Origin: Sneathiellales bacterium
GTDB taxonomy: Bacteria > Pseudomonadota > Alphaproteobacteria > JANQFL01
NCBI GenBank assembly: GCA_028277845.1
Contig: JANQFL010000011.1
Location: forward strand, 124,001-188,000
Direction of reading: 5' to 3'
DNA: 64,000 bases
The notes under the pieces were generated by a model. It was given only the letters and a program-made list of their open reading frames with translations, was not told where the DNA came from and did no database searches. Shown in pieces: positions 24,966 to 32,921 of the stretch. The translations under genes and the position numbers were made by a program. Each line of letters opens with the position of its first letter. Position 1 is the first letter of the stretch.

Positions 24966-26843
24966 CTAGCCGGCCCACAGAATCCTGTGCGGCACGGCAA
25001 ATGCACCAAGGATCCGCGTGATTTCCTCTTCCAGTGGGCTCTTTTCGGCGCCCGCGACGACGGAAACCGAAACGGTCGCAAGGGTGCCGAGGGTATCGTC
25101 GGCGGCGACGGTCACGGAAATGTCGACGCCCCGGTCGCGGACAGATTGCAACGCTGCCTCATACACGCGCCGTGTCGCGTCGTACCGCAAGGTCGGTTTG
25201 AAGATCTTGCCGACGGCCGTAACGGGCATTTCGTCGATGACGATCACTTCGGCGGGCGCCGCCGGACGCTCGAAGACGTTCTCCTTGGCATAGTCGCACA
25301 AGCTGGCCGCGTCGGCGGTGGCACCGGGCTTCAAGGCCACATAGGCGATCGGGATTTCACCGGCGTAGGAGTCCGGCATGCCGACGGCGGCGGCAAGATC
25401 CACATCGGGGTGCTGATGCAGGGTTTCCTCGATCATGGCGGGATCGATATTGTGGCCGCCCCGGATGATCAGGTCCTTGGCCCGGCCGGTCAGCCAGAAA
25501 TAACCGTCCGCGTCCTGGCGTCCCAGGTCGCCGGTATTGAACCAGCCGTCCTCGACCCAGATGCCGTCGTTGAACTGGTCCTGCTTGTAGCCGGGAAAGA
25601 CGTTGGGTCCGCTGATGGCGACGACGCCCTGCTCGTCGGTCTGGCAGTCGCCCGCATACGTGCCGTTGCCGTCCACCTTGACCGCTTTCATGGGCTGATA
25701 GGGGAAACGCACGCCGATGGAGCCGATCCGCTGCTCACCGTCGGGCGGGTTGAGGGAACTGGCGGTGGTGCCTTCGGTGAGGCCGTAGCCCTCCATGATC
25801 TTGATGCCGGTTCGGTCTTGGAACGCCTTGAACACTTCCACCGGCATGGGCGCTGCGCCGCAAATGGCGTAGCGCAGCGAACTGACGTCAGCGCCGTCCA
25901 TGGGCACGTTCAGCAAGGCCGAATAGATCGTTGGCACGGCGCTGAAGAACGTGGCTCGGTAGCGGTCGACGATTTTCCAGAAATTGTTGATCACCGCCGG
26001 ATTGCGATACCCCGCCGGGCTGAGAATGACGGTCGAGGCGCCGGCCATGAATGGCGCCAGGCCGGTGACCACGACGGCATTGACGTGGAACAGGGGCAGG
26101 CCGAGCAACAGGCAGTCGTCGCCGCCCATCTTGGCCATCGCACTGATCGCCCAGGCCTCGTAGACTTCGCCGAAATGGGTGTGCTGCGCCAGTTTGGGTG
26201 CACCGGTGGTGCCGCCCGTGTGAAAATAGGCGGCGATATCATCCGGAGCGATCTCCCGGCCGCTGGTCAGCCGGTCGGCCGGGTACTTGGCGACCAGGCT
26301 GTCGAAATCATGGATGCCGTCGCTGCCGTCGGCCGCACCGCCGACCTGCAGGACCGCTTCGATGCCGGGTACCAGCTTCCGCACCGCCTGGGCCTTTTCC
26401 CAAATATCGGTGTGCGGACTGGGCCCCAATGCCACCAGGATCTTGCTGTTGGCCGCGATCATGATGTCGGCGATTTGCGCCGGCGTGAGCAGCGGATTGA
26501 CGGCATTGACGATGCCGGCCGCCTCGCCGCCCCAGATGACAAAATGGGTTTGCGGCAGGTTGGGCAACAGGTAGGAAACCGATTGGCCCGGTTTCAGACC
26601 CAGGTCATGCAGCATATTGGCCGTCTGATTGACCCGGGCAAGCAGTTGGGCGTAGCTGACCGTTACCGGATCTTCGTCCGCCGTACCGCCCGGCAGGAAA
26701 TTGATGGCGATTTTGTCCGGCGACCGCGCGGCGGCATTGCATAGGACGTCATAGGTTGTTCGTTCGGCGAACTGCTCGTCCAGCGGCGTTTGTTCGATCC
26801 GCTCGATGTCGGCGAGGCTGCCGATCACACCCAAATCACGCAA
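24966..26843 (-). CDS. Acyl-CoA synthetase, about 630-residue FadD-like subgroup (copy 1)
   Basis: The 625-residue AMP-forming ligase has the P-loop YFHTGGTTGAPKLAQHTH, the A5 block MEGYGLTEGT, NTGDLGRQDADGYFWLTGRAKD, and the catalytic C-terminal lysine in TAVGKIFKPTLR. Residues beyond about 560 form an extra C-terminal domain not found in standard 520-residue ligases. It is a close paralogue of the gene just upstream (26960-28846), sharing motif wording and length from end to end. It probably activates a medium or long acyl chain; specificity cannot be read. Confidence 0.9.
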   Translation of the reverse strand: MRDLGVIGSLADIERIEQTPLDEQFAERTTYDVLCNAAARSPDKIAINFLPGGTADEDPVTVSYAQLLARVNQTANMLHDLGLKPGQSVSYLLPNLPQTHFVIWGGEAAGIVNAVNPLLTPAQIADIMIAANSKILVALGPSPHTDIWEKAQAVRKLVPGIEAVLQVGGAADGSDGIHDFDSLVAKYPADRLTSGREIAPDDIAAYFHTGGTTGAPKLAQHTHFGEVYEAWAISAMAKMGGDDCLLLGLPLFHVNAVVVTGLAPFMAGASTVILSPAGYRNPAVINNFWKIVDRYRATFFSAVPTIYSALLNVPMDGADVSSLRYAICGAAPMPVEVFKAFQDRTGIKIMEGYGLTEGTTASSLNPPDGEQRIGSIGVRFPYQPMKAVKVDGNGTYAGDCQTDEQGVVAISGPNVFPGYKQDQFNDGIWVEDGWFNTGDLGRQDADGYFWLTGRAKDLIIRGGHNIDPAMIEETLHQHPDVDLAAAVGMPDSYAGEIPIAYVALKPGATADAASLCDYAKENVFERPAAPAEVIVIDEMPVTAVGKIFKPTLRYDATRRVYEAALQSVRDRGVDISVTVAADDTLGTLATVSVSVVAGAEKSPLEEEITRILGAFAVPHRILWAG

Positions 26844-26959
26844 TGTACCTTCCTCCCGGACTCGCGTTACACGTTTCTCTTTTTATCGCCAATTCAGCCC
26901 GTTCCTGGCAAGTCCGGCTGTCCATTCACCGCATTCGATCGGCGGACCGGGACGAAATG

Positions 26960-28846
26960 TCACGCCCAATCGATCCGGTGAGCAATCGTGAAGACGTTGA
27001 GTGCCTTTTCGATGGCACTTTGCAGCGCCTGGCGCTGGCCGGCATCGGCGCACCTCCGCACGGTGACAATGGCCGACGTACCGTGCGTTTCGTCGGGACC
27101 GGCGGTAATTTCCATGGCGACGCCATCCGGCGCGACGGCCTCAACGGCCGCCCGGAAGACCCGCTCGACGGCGTCGTAACGCAGGGCCGGCTTGAAGATC
27201 TTGCCGACGGCGGTCACCGGCATGTCGTCGATGACAAACACATCGGCCGGCGCCGCCGGACGTTCGGTCACGTGTGTGCGGGCAAATTCCCGCAGCTCTT
27301 GGGCCGATACCGTTGCGTCCGGTTTCAGCACGGCGTAGACCACCGGCAGTTCGCCGGCATAGCTGTCCGGCTTGCCGACCGCCGCGGCCAGGGCGACATC
27401 GGGATGCTGGTGCAGCGCGTTCTCGATCATCTCGGGGTCGATGTTGTGGCCGCCGCGGATGATCAGATCCTTGGCCCGGCCGGTCAGCCAGAGATATCCG
27501 TCTTCATCCATGCGGCCGAGATCGCCGGTGTTGAACCAACCGTCCTCGGGCCAAATCCCGGTATTGTGTCTGTCCTGTTTGTAGCCCGGAAAGATGTTGG
27601 GTCCGCTGATGGCGACGATACCCTGTTCGCCGACCGCGCAGTCCCGTACGTGCCTGCCCTTTTCGTCGACCACGATGGCTTTCATATCCTGATAGGGCAA
27701 CCGGATGCCGACGGAGCCGACCTTGCGCTCGCCGTCGGGCGGATTGAAGCTGATGACCGTGGTGGCCTCCGTCGCCCCGTAGCCTTCCAGGATCTTGATG
27801 CCGGTGCGCTCCTCGAACGCCTTGAACACCTCCACCGGCATGGGCGCGGCGCCGCACACGGCATAACGCATGGGCGGGTAGGTCACGCCCGTATCGTCCT
27901 GCTCCAACATGGCCGAATAGACGGTCGGAACGGCCATCGCCATCGTCGCCTCATAGCGCCGGGCAATGTTCCAGAACTCCGGCACCACGGACGGATTGCG
28001 GTACCCGTTGGGGCTCATCATTACCGTGGTCGCGCCCACCATGAACGGCGCCAGGCCGGCCATCATCACCGCCGCCACATGAAACAGCGGCAATCCCATG
28101 AGGACGATGTCATCCGCGTTGTAACGCAGGGCGGCGGTCGTCGACCAGGCGTTGACGGTTTCGCCCCAATGGGTGTGCTGCGCGAGTTTCGGCGTACCCG
28201 TCGTACCGCCGGTATGGAAGTAAGACGCGATGTCGCTGCCCTTGATGTCACGGCCGCCGGTCAAACGGTCACCGGGTTGCTCCTCGATCCCGGCGCCGAA
28301 GTCATGAATGCCTTTGCCGGGATCGTCTTCGCCACCGATCACCAACAGCGGTATTGCGGAATTCAGCTTGTCCCGTACCACCAAGGCCTTTTGCCAGATC
28401 GCCGGATCGATATCCGGCCCGGCGGCGATCAAGACCCGGCTATCGCCGGCTTGCATGATCTCGGCAATCTGCTCCGGCGAAAGCAGGGGATTGATCGGAT
28501 TGACGATGCCGGCGGCTTCCCCGCCCCATAGGACATAATGGGTTTCCGGCAGATTGGGCAGCATGTACGACACCGTACCGCCCGCCGGCATGCCCAGGTC
28601 GTGCAACAGGTTCGCCGTCTGCGTGATACGGCGGAACAACGCGGCGTAGGAGATATCCAGGGGATCTTCAGTCGCGTTGCCCTGACGCAAAAATCGGATC
28701 GCCGGCTTGTCCGGATAGGTGGCCGCGGTTTTACGAAAAACATCGTAGGTGTTGCGTTCGGCCAGTTGCTGTTCGACCGGCACGGATTCGATCGCCGCGA
28801 TATCGGCCAGGTTCCTGATGAGCCCACTCACTATCTTGCCCCCCAC
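26960..28846 (-). CDS. Acyl-CoA synthetase, about 630-residue FadD-like subgroup (copy 2)
   Basis: The product has 628 residues from the ATG at 28846, or 622 from a GTG at 28828. The domain layout is the same as copy 1: YFHTGGTTGTPKLAQHTHWG, LEGYGATEATTVISF, NTGDLGRMDEDGYLWLTGRAKD, TAVGKIFKPALR. The two are separated by 116 bp and clearly arose by tandem duplication, but the acyl-pocket stretch differs, so specificities may have split. It is divergent from the alpha/beta hydrolase gene. Confidence 0.9.
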   Translation of the reverse strand: MGGKIVSGLIRNLADIAAIESVPVEQQLAERNTYDVFRKTAATYPDKPAIRFLRQGNATEDPLDISYAALFRRITQTANLLHDLGMPAGGTVSYMLPNLPETHYVLWGGEAAGIVNPINPLLSPEQIAEIMQAGDSRVLIAAGPDIDPAIWQKALVVRDKLNSAIPLLVIGGEDDPGKGIHDFGAGIEEQPGDRLTGGRDIKGSDIASYFHTGGTTGTPKLAQHTHWGETVNAWSTTAALRYNADDIVLMGLPLFHVAAVMMAGLAPFMVGATTVMMSPNGYRNPSVVPEFWNIARRYEATMAMAVPTVYSAMLEQDDTGVTYPPMRYAVCGAAPMPVEVFKAFEERTGIKILEGYGATEATTVISFNPPDGERKVGSVGIRLPYQDMKAIVVDEKGRHVRDCAVGEQGIVAISGPNIFPGYKQDRHNTGIWPEDGWFNTGDLGRMDEDGYLWLTGRAKDLIIRGGHNIDPEMIENALHQHPDVALAAAVGKPDSYAGELPVVYAVLKPDATVSAQELREFARTHVTERPAAPADVFVIDDMPVTAVGKIFKPALRYDAVERVFRAAVEAVAPDGVAMEITAGPDETHGTSAIVTVRRCADAGQRQALQSAIEKALNVFTIAHRIDWA

Positions 28847-28972
28847 TCACGCATCGTATTCCCGCAAGCTCGAACTGTAGCAGGTCACGAGACATTACCC
28901 TTCACGTCATTGACTCTGACGTTACGTCATCCGGTACAGATAGGCGCAATATCAATCCCTACGGCAAGGAAA

Positions 28973-29860
28973 ATGAGCGTTTCTCAGGCCATGGAACCCG
29001 AATATGTGACCACCGACGACGGATGGTCCCTGGGGGTGCGGTGTTTTGAACCCGCCGAGACCGGAAATACCGCCGAAGCTCCCGCCCTCATCCTTCTGCC
29101 CGCCATGGGGGCCCATGGCGGCATCTATTTGCGCATGGCGGCGCACCTCGCCGGTAAGGGACATCCCGTCGCCGTCACCGATCCTCGGGGCGTCGGCATC
29201 AGCGAACCGGCGCCCAAACGCGGAATCGATTATGGCGTCAGCGAACATGCGGAAAGGGACATCCCCGCGGTCCTGGACTGGATCCGCGCACGGCATCCCG
29301 GCCGGCGGGTCGTTTTGGGCGGACATAGCCTGGGCGGCCATCTCAGCGCCATATATGCGGCGCGCAACGCCGGAAGTGTGGACGGCCTGGTTTTCCTCAC
29401 CGTCTCCCACGTGCACTACAGGAATTTTTCGCCGCTATCCTTGCTGGTATTTGCCGGATTCAGCGGTTTGTCCCGATTGATGGGATACCTGCCCGGCCAT
29501 CGCATCGGCTGGGGCAGCCCGATCGCGCGCCAGGTGGTGCTGGACTGGGCCGGATGGGGTATCTCGGGCCGCTGGCGGGACAGCCGTGGCGAAGACATGA
29601 TACCGCTGTTCGCCGATCTCGATCTGCCGCTATTGTCGATTTCCTTTGCCGACGACCTCCGGCTGAGTCCCAAGATCGCGGTCGACCGGTTTGCCGAGCT
29701 GTTTCCGGCCGCCGACGTCCACCGGTGGCATCTGTCTCCCGAGGAACTCGACGTGGCCAAGGCCGGACATTTCGACCACTTGCGTGGCTGCCCGGTGTTG
29801 TGGGACCGAATAAGCAACTGGCTGTGCACCGTTCCCGGCGCACAGCCAGCCACCGACTGA
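28973..29860 (+). CDS. Alpha/beta hydrolase
   Basis: The 295-residue protein shows the alpha/beta-hydrolase fold: oxyanion region LLPAMGAHGG, nucleophile elbow GGHSLGG with S119, and a closing histidine in AGHFDHL. AAGGA-type ribosome binding sequence precedes the ATG at 28973; earlier in-frame sequence has no homology. The PAMG-AHGGIY signature places it with serine-hydrolase/lipase-like proteins annotated as lysophospholipase-like. It is divergent from the acyl-CoA synthetase pair, so it may release the fatty acids those enzymes activate (inference). Confidence 0.85.
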   Translation: MSVSQAMEPEYVTTDDGWSLGVRCFEPAETGNTAEAPALILLPAMGAHGGIYLRMAAHLAGKGHPVAVTDPRGVGISEPAPKRGIDYGVSEHAERDIPAVLDWIRARHPGRRVVLGGHSLGGHLSAIYAARNAGSVDGLVFLTVSHVHYRNFSPLSLLVFAGFSGLSRLMGYLPGHRIGWGSPIARQVVLDWAGWGISGRWRDSRGEDMIPLFADLDLPLLSISFADDLRLSPKIAVDRFAELFPAADVHRWHLSPEELDVAKAGHFDHLRGCPVLWDRISNWLCTVPGAQPATD

Positions 29861-29887
29861 TCCCCTCTCAATCGGGAGCGGCATGTT

Positions 29888-31429
29888 CTAACGCGACAGG
29901 CGCAGATCGGAGAGATTGTTGGCCACTTCCTTGAACACCTGACTCAGGGTATCGGCGTCCGGCGCGTAGTTGTAGAACGGCGAATCCGGGCCGGTCGCCA
30001 CGTCCTTGAGCAATTGGGTCACCACGGATTCGCTGTTGGCGAACTGAATCGTATAGATGGTGACTTCGTTGGACTTGATGTTGTCGGACAGGGCACGCAG
30101 GCGGGCATCCATGGGCGCCCGCGGCGGGCTACCGGTTCCGGTGCCGAAGACCTGCTTGTACGAATCGCCCCACATGCCCGTGTTGGCACCGTCCGTCAGC
30201 AGCACGATGGCGCGCATTCGGCGGGTCGCGGACGTCGCGGCATCGGCCTCGGTGAACGGTGCCTCGGGCATCAGCACATGCCAGGCCCAGTTCAGACCGG
30301 CCGGAATGTTGGTGTAGCCGGTCGGCGACGTCAGTTCGTTGATGGCGTCGAGAATATCGGTCTTGGTACTTTGCAGCGGCGTGATGCCATGGGACAGGCA
30401 CGGCGTACATTCGTTGTTGCCCCACGTCGGCGCCATGGAACAGCGATGGTAATACCAACCCGATCCGGGGACCCAGGTCCGGCCCGAGACCGGTTCGCCT
30501 TCCGCACTCTTGACGGGTTCCCAGCCCATCCAGTCCTTGCGCGGCGACGAGCCGATACTGGTCGGGCCGTAGTGAACATCGGCATCGTTGGTATCATCGC
30601 CGTCGTCGGCGTATTGGTGGTAGACGCAACCACGCCAATCCGACTGCGGCGCGTCCAGCAAGGGAACCGGCGAATTGTTGGCGTAGTAGACGACGCTTTG
30701 CGACGCGCCCGTCACCGGGTGCGTGAAGGTGGGCACCACCTGAGTCGTTGTCGACGAGTGATCGAACGTCGATCCGTTCAACGTGACGTTCACTTTCGCG
30801 TTCCACGGAACGACGCCGATGCGCAGCAGTTCCTTGGTTTCGTCGTCGCCGTACAGAATGTTGACCAGTTCGATGGCGGCTTCCCGCGCGGCCTGAATAC
30901 GCGACGTGCCGCTGCTGCCGCCGGCCGGATTGTTCATGGAACCCGACATATCGATGGCCAGGACGACTTCGAGCAGAACCGCCTTACGGGTCACTTCCGT
31001 CTCGGAGGCCACGTCCATGGTGTCGATCTGCAAAAGCTGCATGAACGTCGTACCCACGGTGGCACTGGCGGTCACGGTCAATTTGGTGCCGTCCTCGCTG
31101 GGCGTAATGGTGGGGCCGTCAACCGTCGCCCCGAGGAAGTCATCGGGAAAGTTCGCCTCGAAATACATGCGGATGTCGTCATCGCGGAAATCGGAATAGA
31201 ACACGCGCGCGCCGGCCAGACCGGCGGCGTCCAACGCATATTGCAAGCGCGACTTGACCAAGTATCCGCGCGCGACATCGGTGGCCAAACCCAGGAATCC
31301 GACCAGGGGAATGATGGTAATGCCGAGGAACAGATAGGTACTGCCGCGGCGGTCGCGGGCGAATCGGTTGATGAATCCACCGACCTTGCGGGCAGTTCGC
31401 TTGATGAAGGAGCCGTGTCCGTTACTCAT
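29888..31429 (-). CDS. TadG-like pilus-associated protein with von Willebrand A domain
   Basis: The 513-residue product starts at MSNGHGS (an extra 18 residues upstream are unlikely). The N-terminal helix DRRGSTYLFLGITIIPLVGFLGLATDVARG, split here, is the TadE/TadG-like anchor. A vWA domain follows from about residue 160 with the metal-site motif DMSGS (about 167-171) and later ATRRMRAIVLLTDGANTG. It contains several cysteines (CVYHQ, CSMAPTWGNNECTPC) that may form disulfides outside the cell. TadG-like proteins take part in Flp pilus assembly and surface attachment. It is divergent from two TadE-type genes. Confidence 0.87.
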   Translation of the reverse strand: MSNGHGSFIKRTARKVGGFINRFARDRRGSTYLFLGITIIPLVGFLGLATDVARGYLVKSRLQYALDAAGLAGARVFYSDFRDDDIRMYFEANFPDDFLGATVDGPTITPSEDGTKLTVTASATVGTTFMQLLQIDTMDVASETEVTRKAVLLEVVLAIDMSGSMNNPAGGSSGTSRIQAAREAAIELVNILYGDDETKELLRIGVVPWNAKVNVTLNGSTFDHSSTTTQVVPTFTHPVTGASQSVVYYANNSPVPLLDAPQSDWRGCVYHQYADDGDDTNDADVHYGPTSIGSSPRKDWMGWEPVKSAEGEPVSGRTWVPGSGWYYHRCSMAPTWGNNECTPCLSHGITPLQSTKTDILDAINELTSPTGYTNIPAGLNWAWHVLMPEAPFTEADAATSATRRMRAIVLLTDGANTGMWGDSYKQVFGTGTGSPPRAPMDARLRALSDNIKSNEVTIYTIQFANSESVVTQLLKDVATGPDSPFYNYAPDADTLSQVFKEVANNLSDLRLSR

Positions 31430-31750
31430 ATTACTCGCCAGCCTTGGATGACTGTGAAGACAGTTGACCCGAAGGCTAAGCAAAATTCGTTGACGGGCGA
31501 TTAACCGTTCCAGTCACATTTGACCTTTATTGTATCGTTTAAAACAACAGACGATTGCTCGTAGTATTCCTGTTTGGGACAACAATAAAATTATTCGAAA
31601 TACATAAAATTTTATTGAATTTTATTGTGAGGTGAGCCGAAGGCTTAGCGTCTTCTTAAGGATCTCTCTCTAGCCTCACCCGCGTAAGGTTAGGTCGAAT
31701 TCCCGTACACGGTTCCGGCCGGACGTACGAACAGTTGAGTACCGATTGCC
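31430..31750. promoter_or_regulatory. AT-rich divergent control region of tad-type genes
   Basis: The 10-mer AATTTTATTG occurs in tandem at 31608-31617 and 31618-31627, and inverted (CAATAAAATT) at 31583-31592; a shorter TTTATTG lies at 31526-31532. Exactly 10-bp spacing puts the two direct copies on the same face of the helix. The region is far more AT-rich than its surroundings and carries no gene. It probably holds promoters for TadG (leftward) and TadE (rightward) and an operator for an unknown regulator. Confidence 0.55.
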
Positions 31751-32335
31751 ATGAGTTCGCTGCACGCCTTCCTGAAAAGACTGCGGAACGACAACGAGGG
31801 TACGTCCTTGTTGGAGTTCGGTTTCGTTGCACCCATTCTGATCCTGGCCGTTCTGGGTATCATGGAACTGGGCATGATCCTGTTCGTGACGTCCATGCTG
31901 GAAGGCAGCGTGCGCACGGCGGCGCGGTTCGGCATCACCGGTTATGCGCCGAGCAGCGTGAGCCGCGAAGCACAGATCCGCGAAATCCTCGAAGACAACA
32001 CGGCCGGCCTGATCGACATGGACCAGGTGTCGTTCACGCAGTTCGTTTATGAAAACTTCAGCGACATCGGCCAGCCCGAACCCTATGTGGACGACAATCC
32101 GGCCAACGGGTCCTACGACTCCGGCGAATCCTATCAGGACGTCAACGGCAACGGTGAATGGGACTCCGATATGGGTGTCGCCGGTGTCGGCGGCCCGGGT
32201 GCCGTGGTGATTTATCGCGTCAACTACGATTGGCCCCTGTTGACCCCGTACCTTGCCGACATCCTCGGTGAGAACGGCAAGATCCCGTTGTCCGCCAGCA
32301 TCGTTGTGCGCAACGAGCCGTTCCCCGAAACCTAA
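31751..32335 (+). CDS. TadE-family pseudopilin-like protein with calcium-loop insert
   Basis: The 194-residue protein has a short basic N-terminus, then the TadE helix NEGTSLLEFGFVAPILILAV with the conserved glutamate five residues after the glycine where TadV-type peptidase cuts. At about residues 134-146 there is a loop DVNGNGEWDSDMG that fits the DxNxNGxxDxD calcium-binding pattern, inside an acidic stretch. TadE-type minor pilins help initiate Flp pili. The stop overlaps the next start (TAATG). Confidence 0.87.
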   Translation: MSSLHAFLKRLRNDNEGTSLLEFGFVAPILILAVLGIMELGMILFVTSMLEGSVRTAARFGITGYAPSSVSREAQIREILEDNTAGLIDMDQVSFTQFVYENFSDIGQPEPYVDDNPANGSYDSGESYQDVNGNGEWDSDMGVAGVGGPGAVVIYRVNYDWPLLTPYLADILGENGKIPLSASIVVRNEPFPET

Positions 32336-32916
32336 TGGCAAAACGTGTTCAGGTTGCGATGATGATCAGATCCTTTCTCAAACGGTTTCTCAAGGACCGC
32401 GGCGGCGCCACACTGGTGGAGTTCGCCTTCGTCGCGCCCATCCTGGTGACCATGATCATCGGCGGGTTCGAAATTTCCCGCTACGTCCTGCTGCAGCAGA
32501 AGCTGAACGGCGTGTCGGCCAGCATGGCCGATCTGGTGGCCCAGGCCGAGACCTTGTCGGCGGCGGAACTGAGTTCCCTGTTCACGTCGGTCGACTTTCT
32601 GACCAAGCCTTTCGAACTCGGCAGCGACGGCGTGGTCATCGTGTCGTCGATCGGTGCCGTCGACGGCGGCGCGCCGACGGTGTTCTGGCAACGCAATGGC
32701 GGCGGCAGCCTGTCCAAAAACAGCGAATTCGGCGCCGAGGGCGACAACGCCACGCTGCCCACCGGTTTCGTTATCCGCTCGGGCGAGAGCCTGATCGTGG
32801 CGGAGGTCTATTACAATTTCACGCCGCTGCTGGGCGAGAAATTCGTCTCCAGCAAAGAGATATATCACCGGGCGTTCCTGCGCCCGCGTTTCGGCGCCCT
32901 GCAGCAGTTGATGTAG
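32335..32916 (+). CDS. TadE-family pseudopilin-like protein
   Basis: The 193-residue protein starts in a TAATG overlap; an alternative start eight codons on (MIRSFLKR) would match its neighbour better. DRGGATLVEFAFVAPILVTM is the TadE helix with the cleavage-site glutamate. The remainder is beta-rich with no recognisable binding motif. It is coupled to the preceding TadE gene, so both minor pilins are made together; the main Flp pilin and the TadA/B/C machinery are not in the window. Confidence 0.85.
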   Translation: MAKRVQVAMMIRSFLKRFLKDRGGATLVEFAFVAPILVTMIIGGFEISRYVLLQQKLNGVSASMADLVAQAETLSAAELSSLFTSVDFLTKPFELGSDGVVIVSSIGAVDGGAPTVFWQRNGGGSLSKNSEFGAEGDNATLPTGFVIRSGESLIVAEVYYNFTPLLGEKFVSSKEIYHRAFLRPRFGALQQLM

Positions 32917-32921
32917 CGGCG

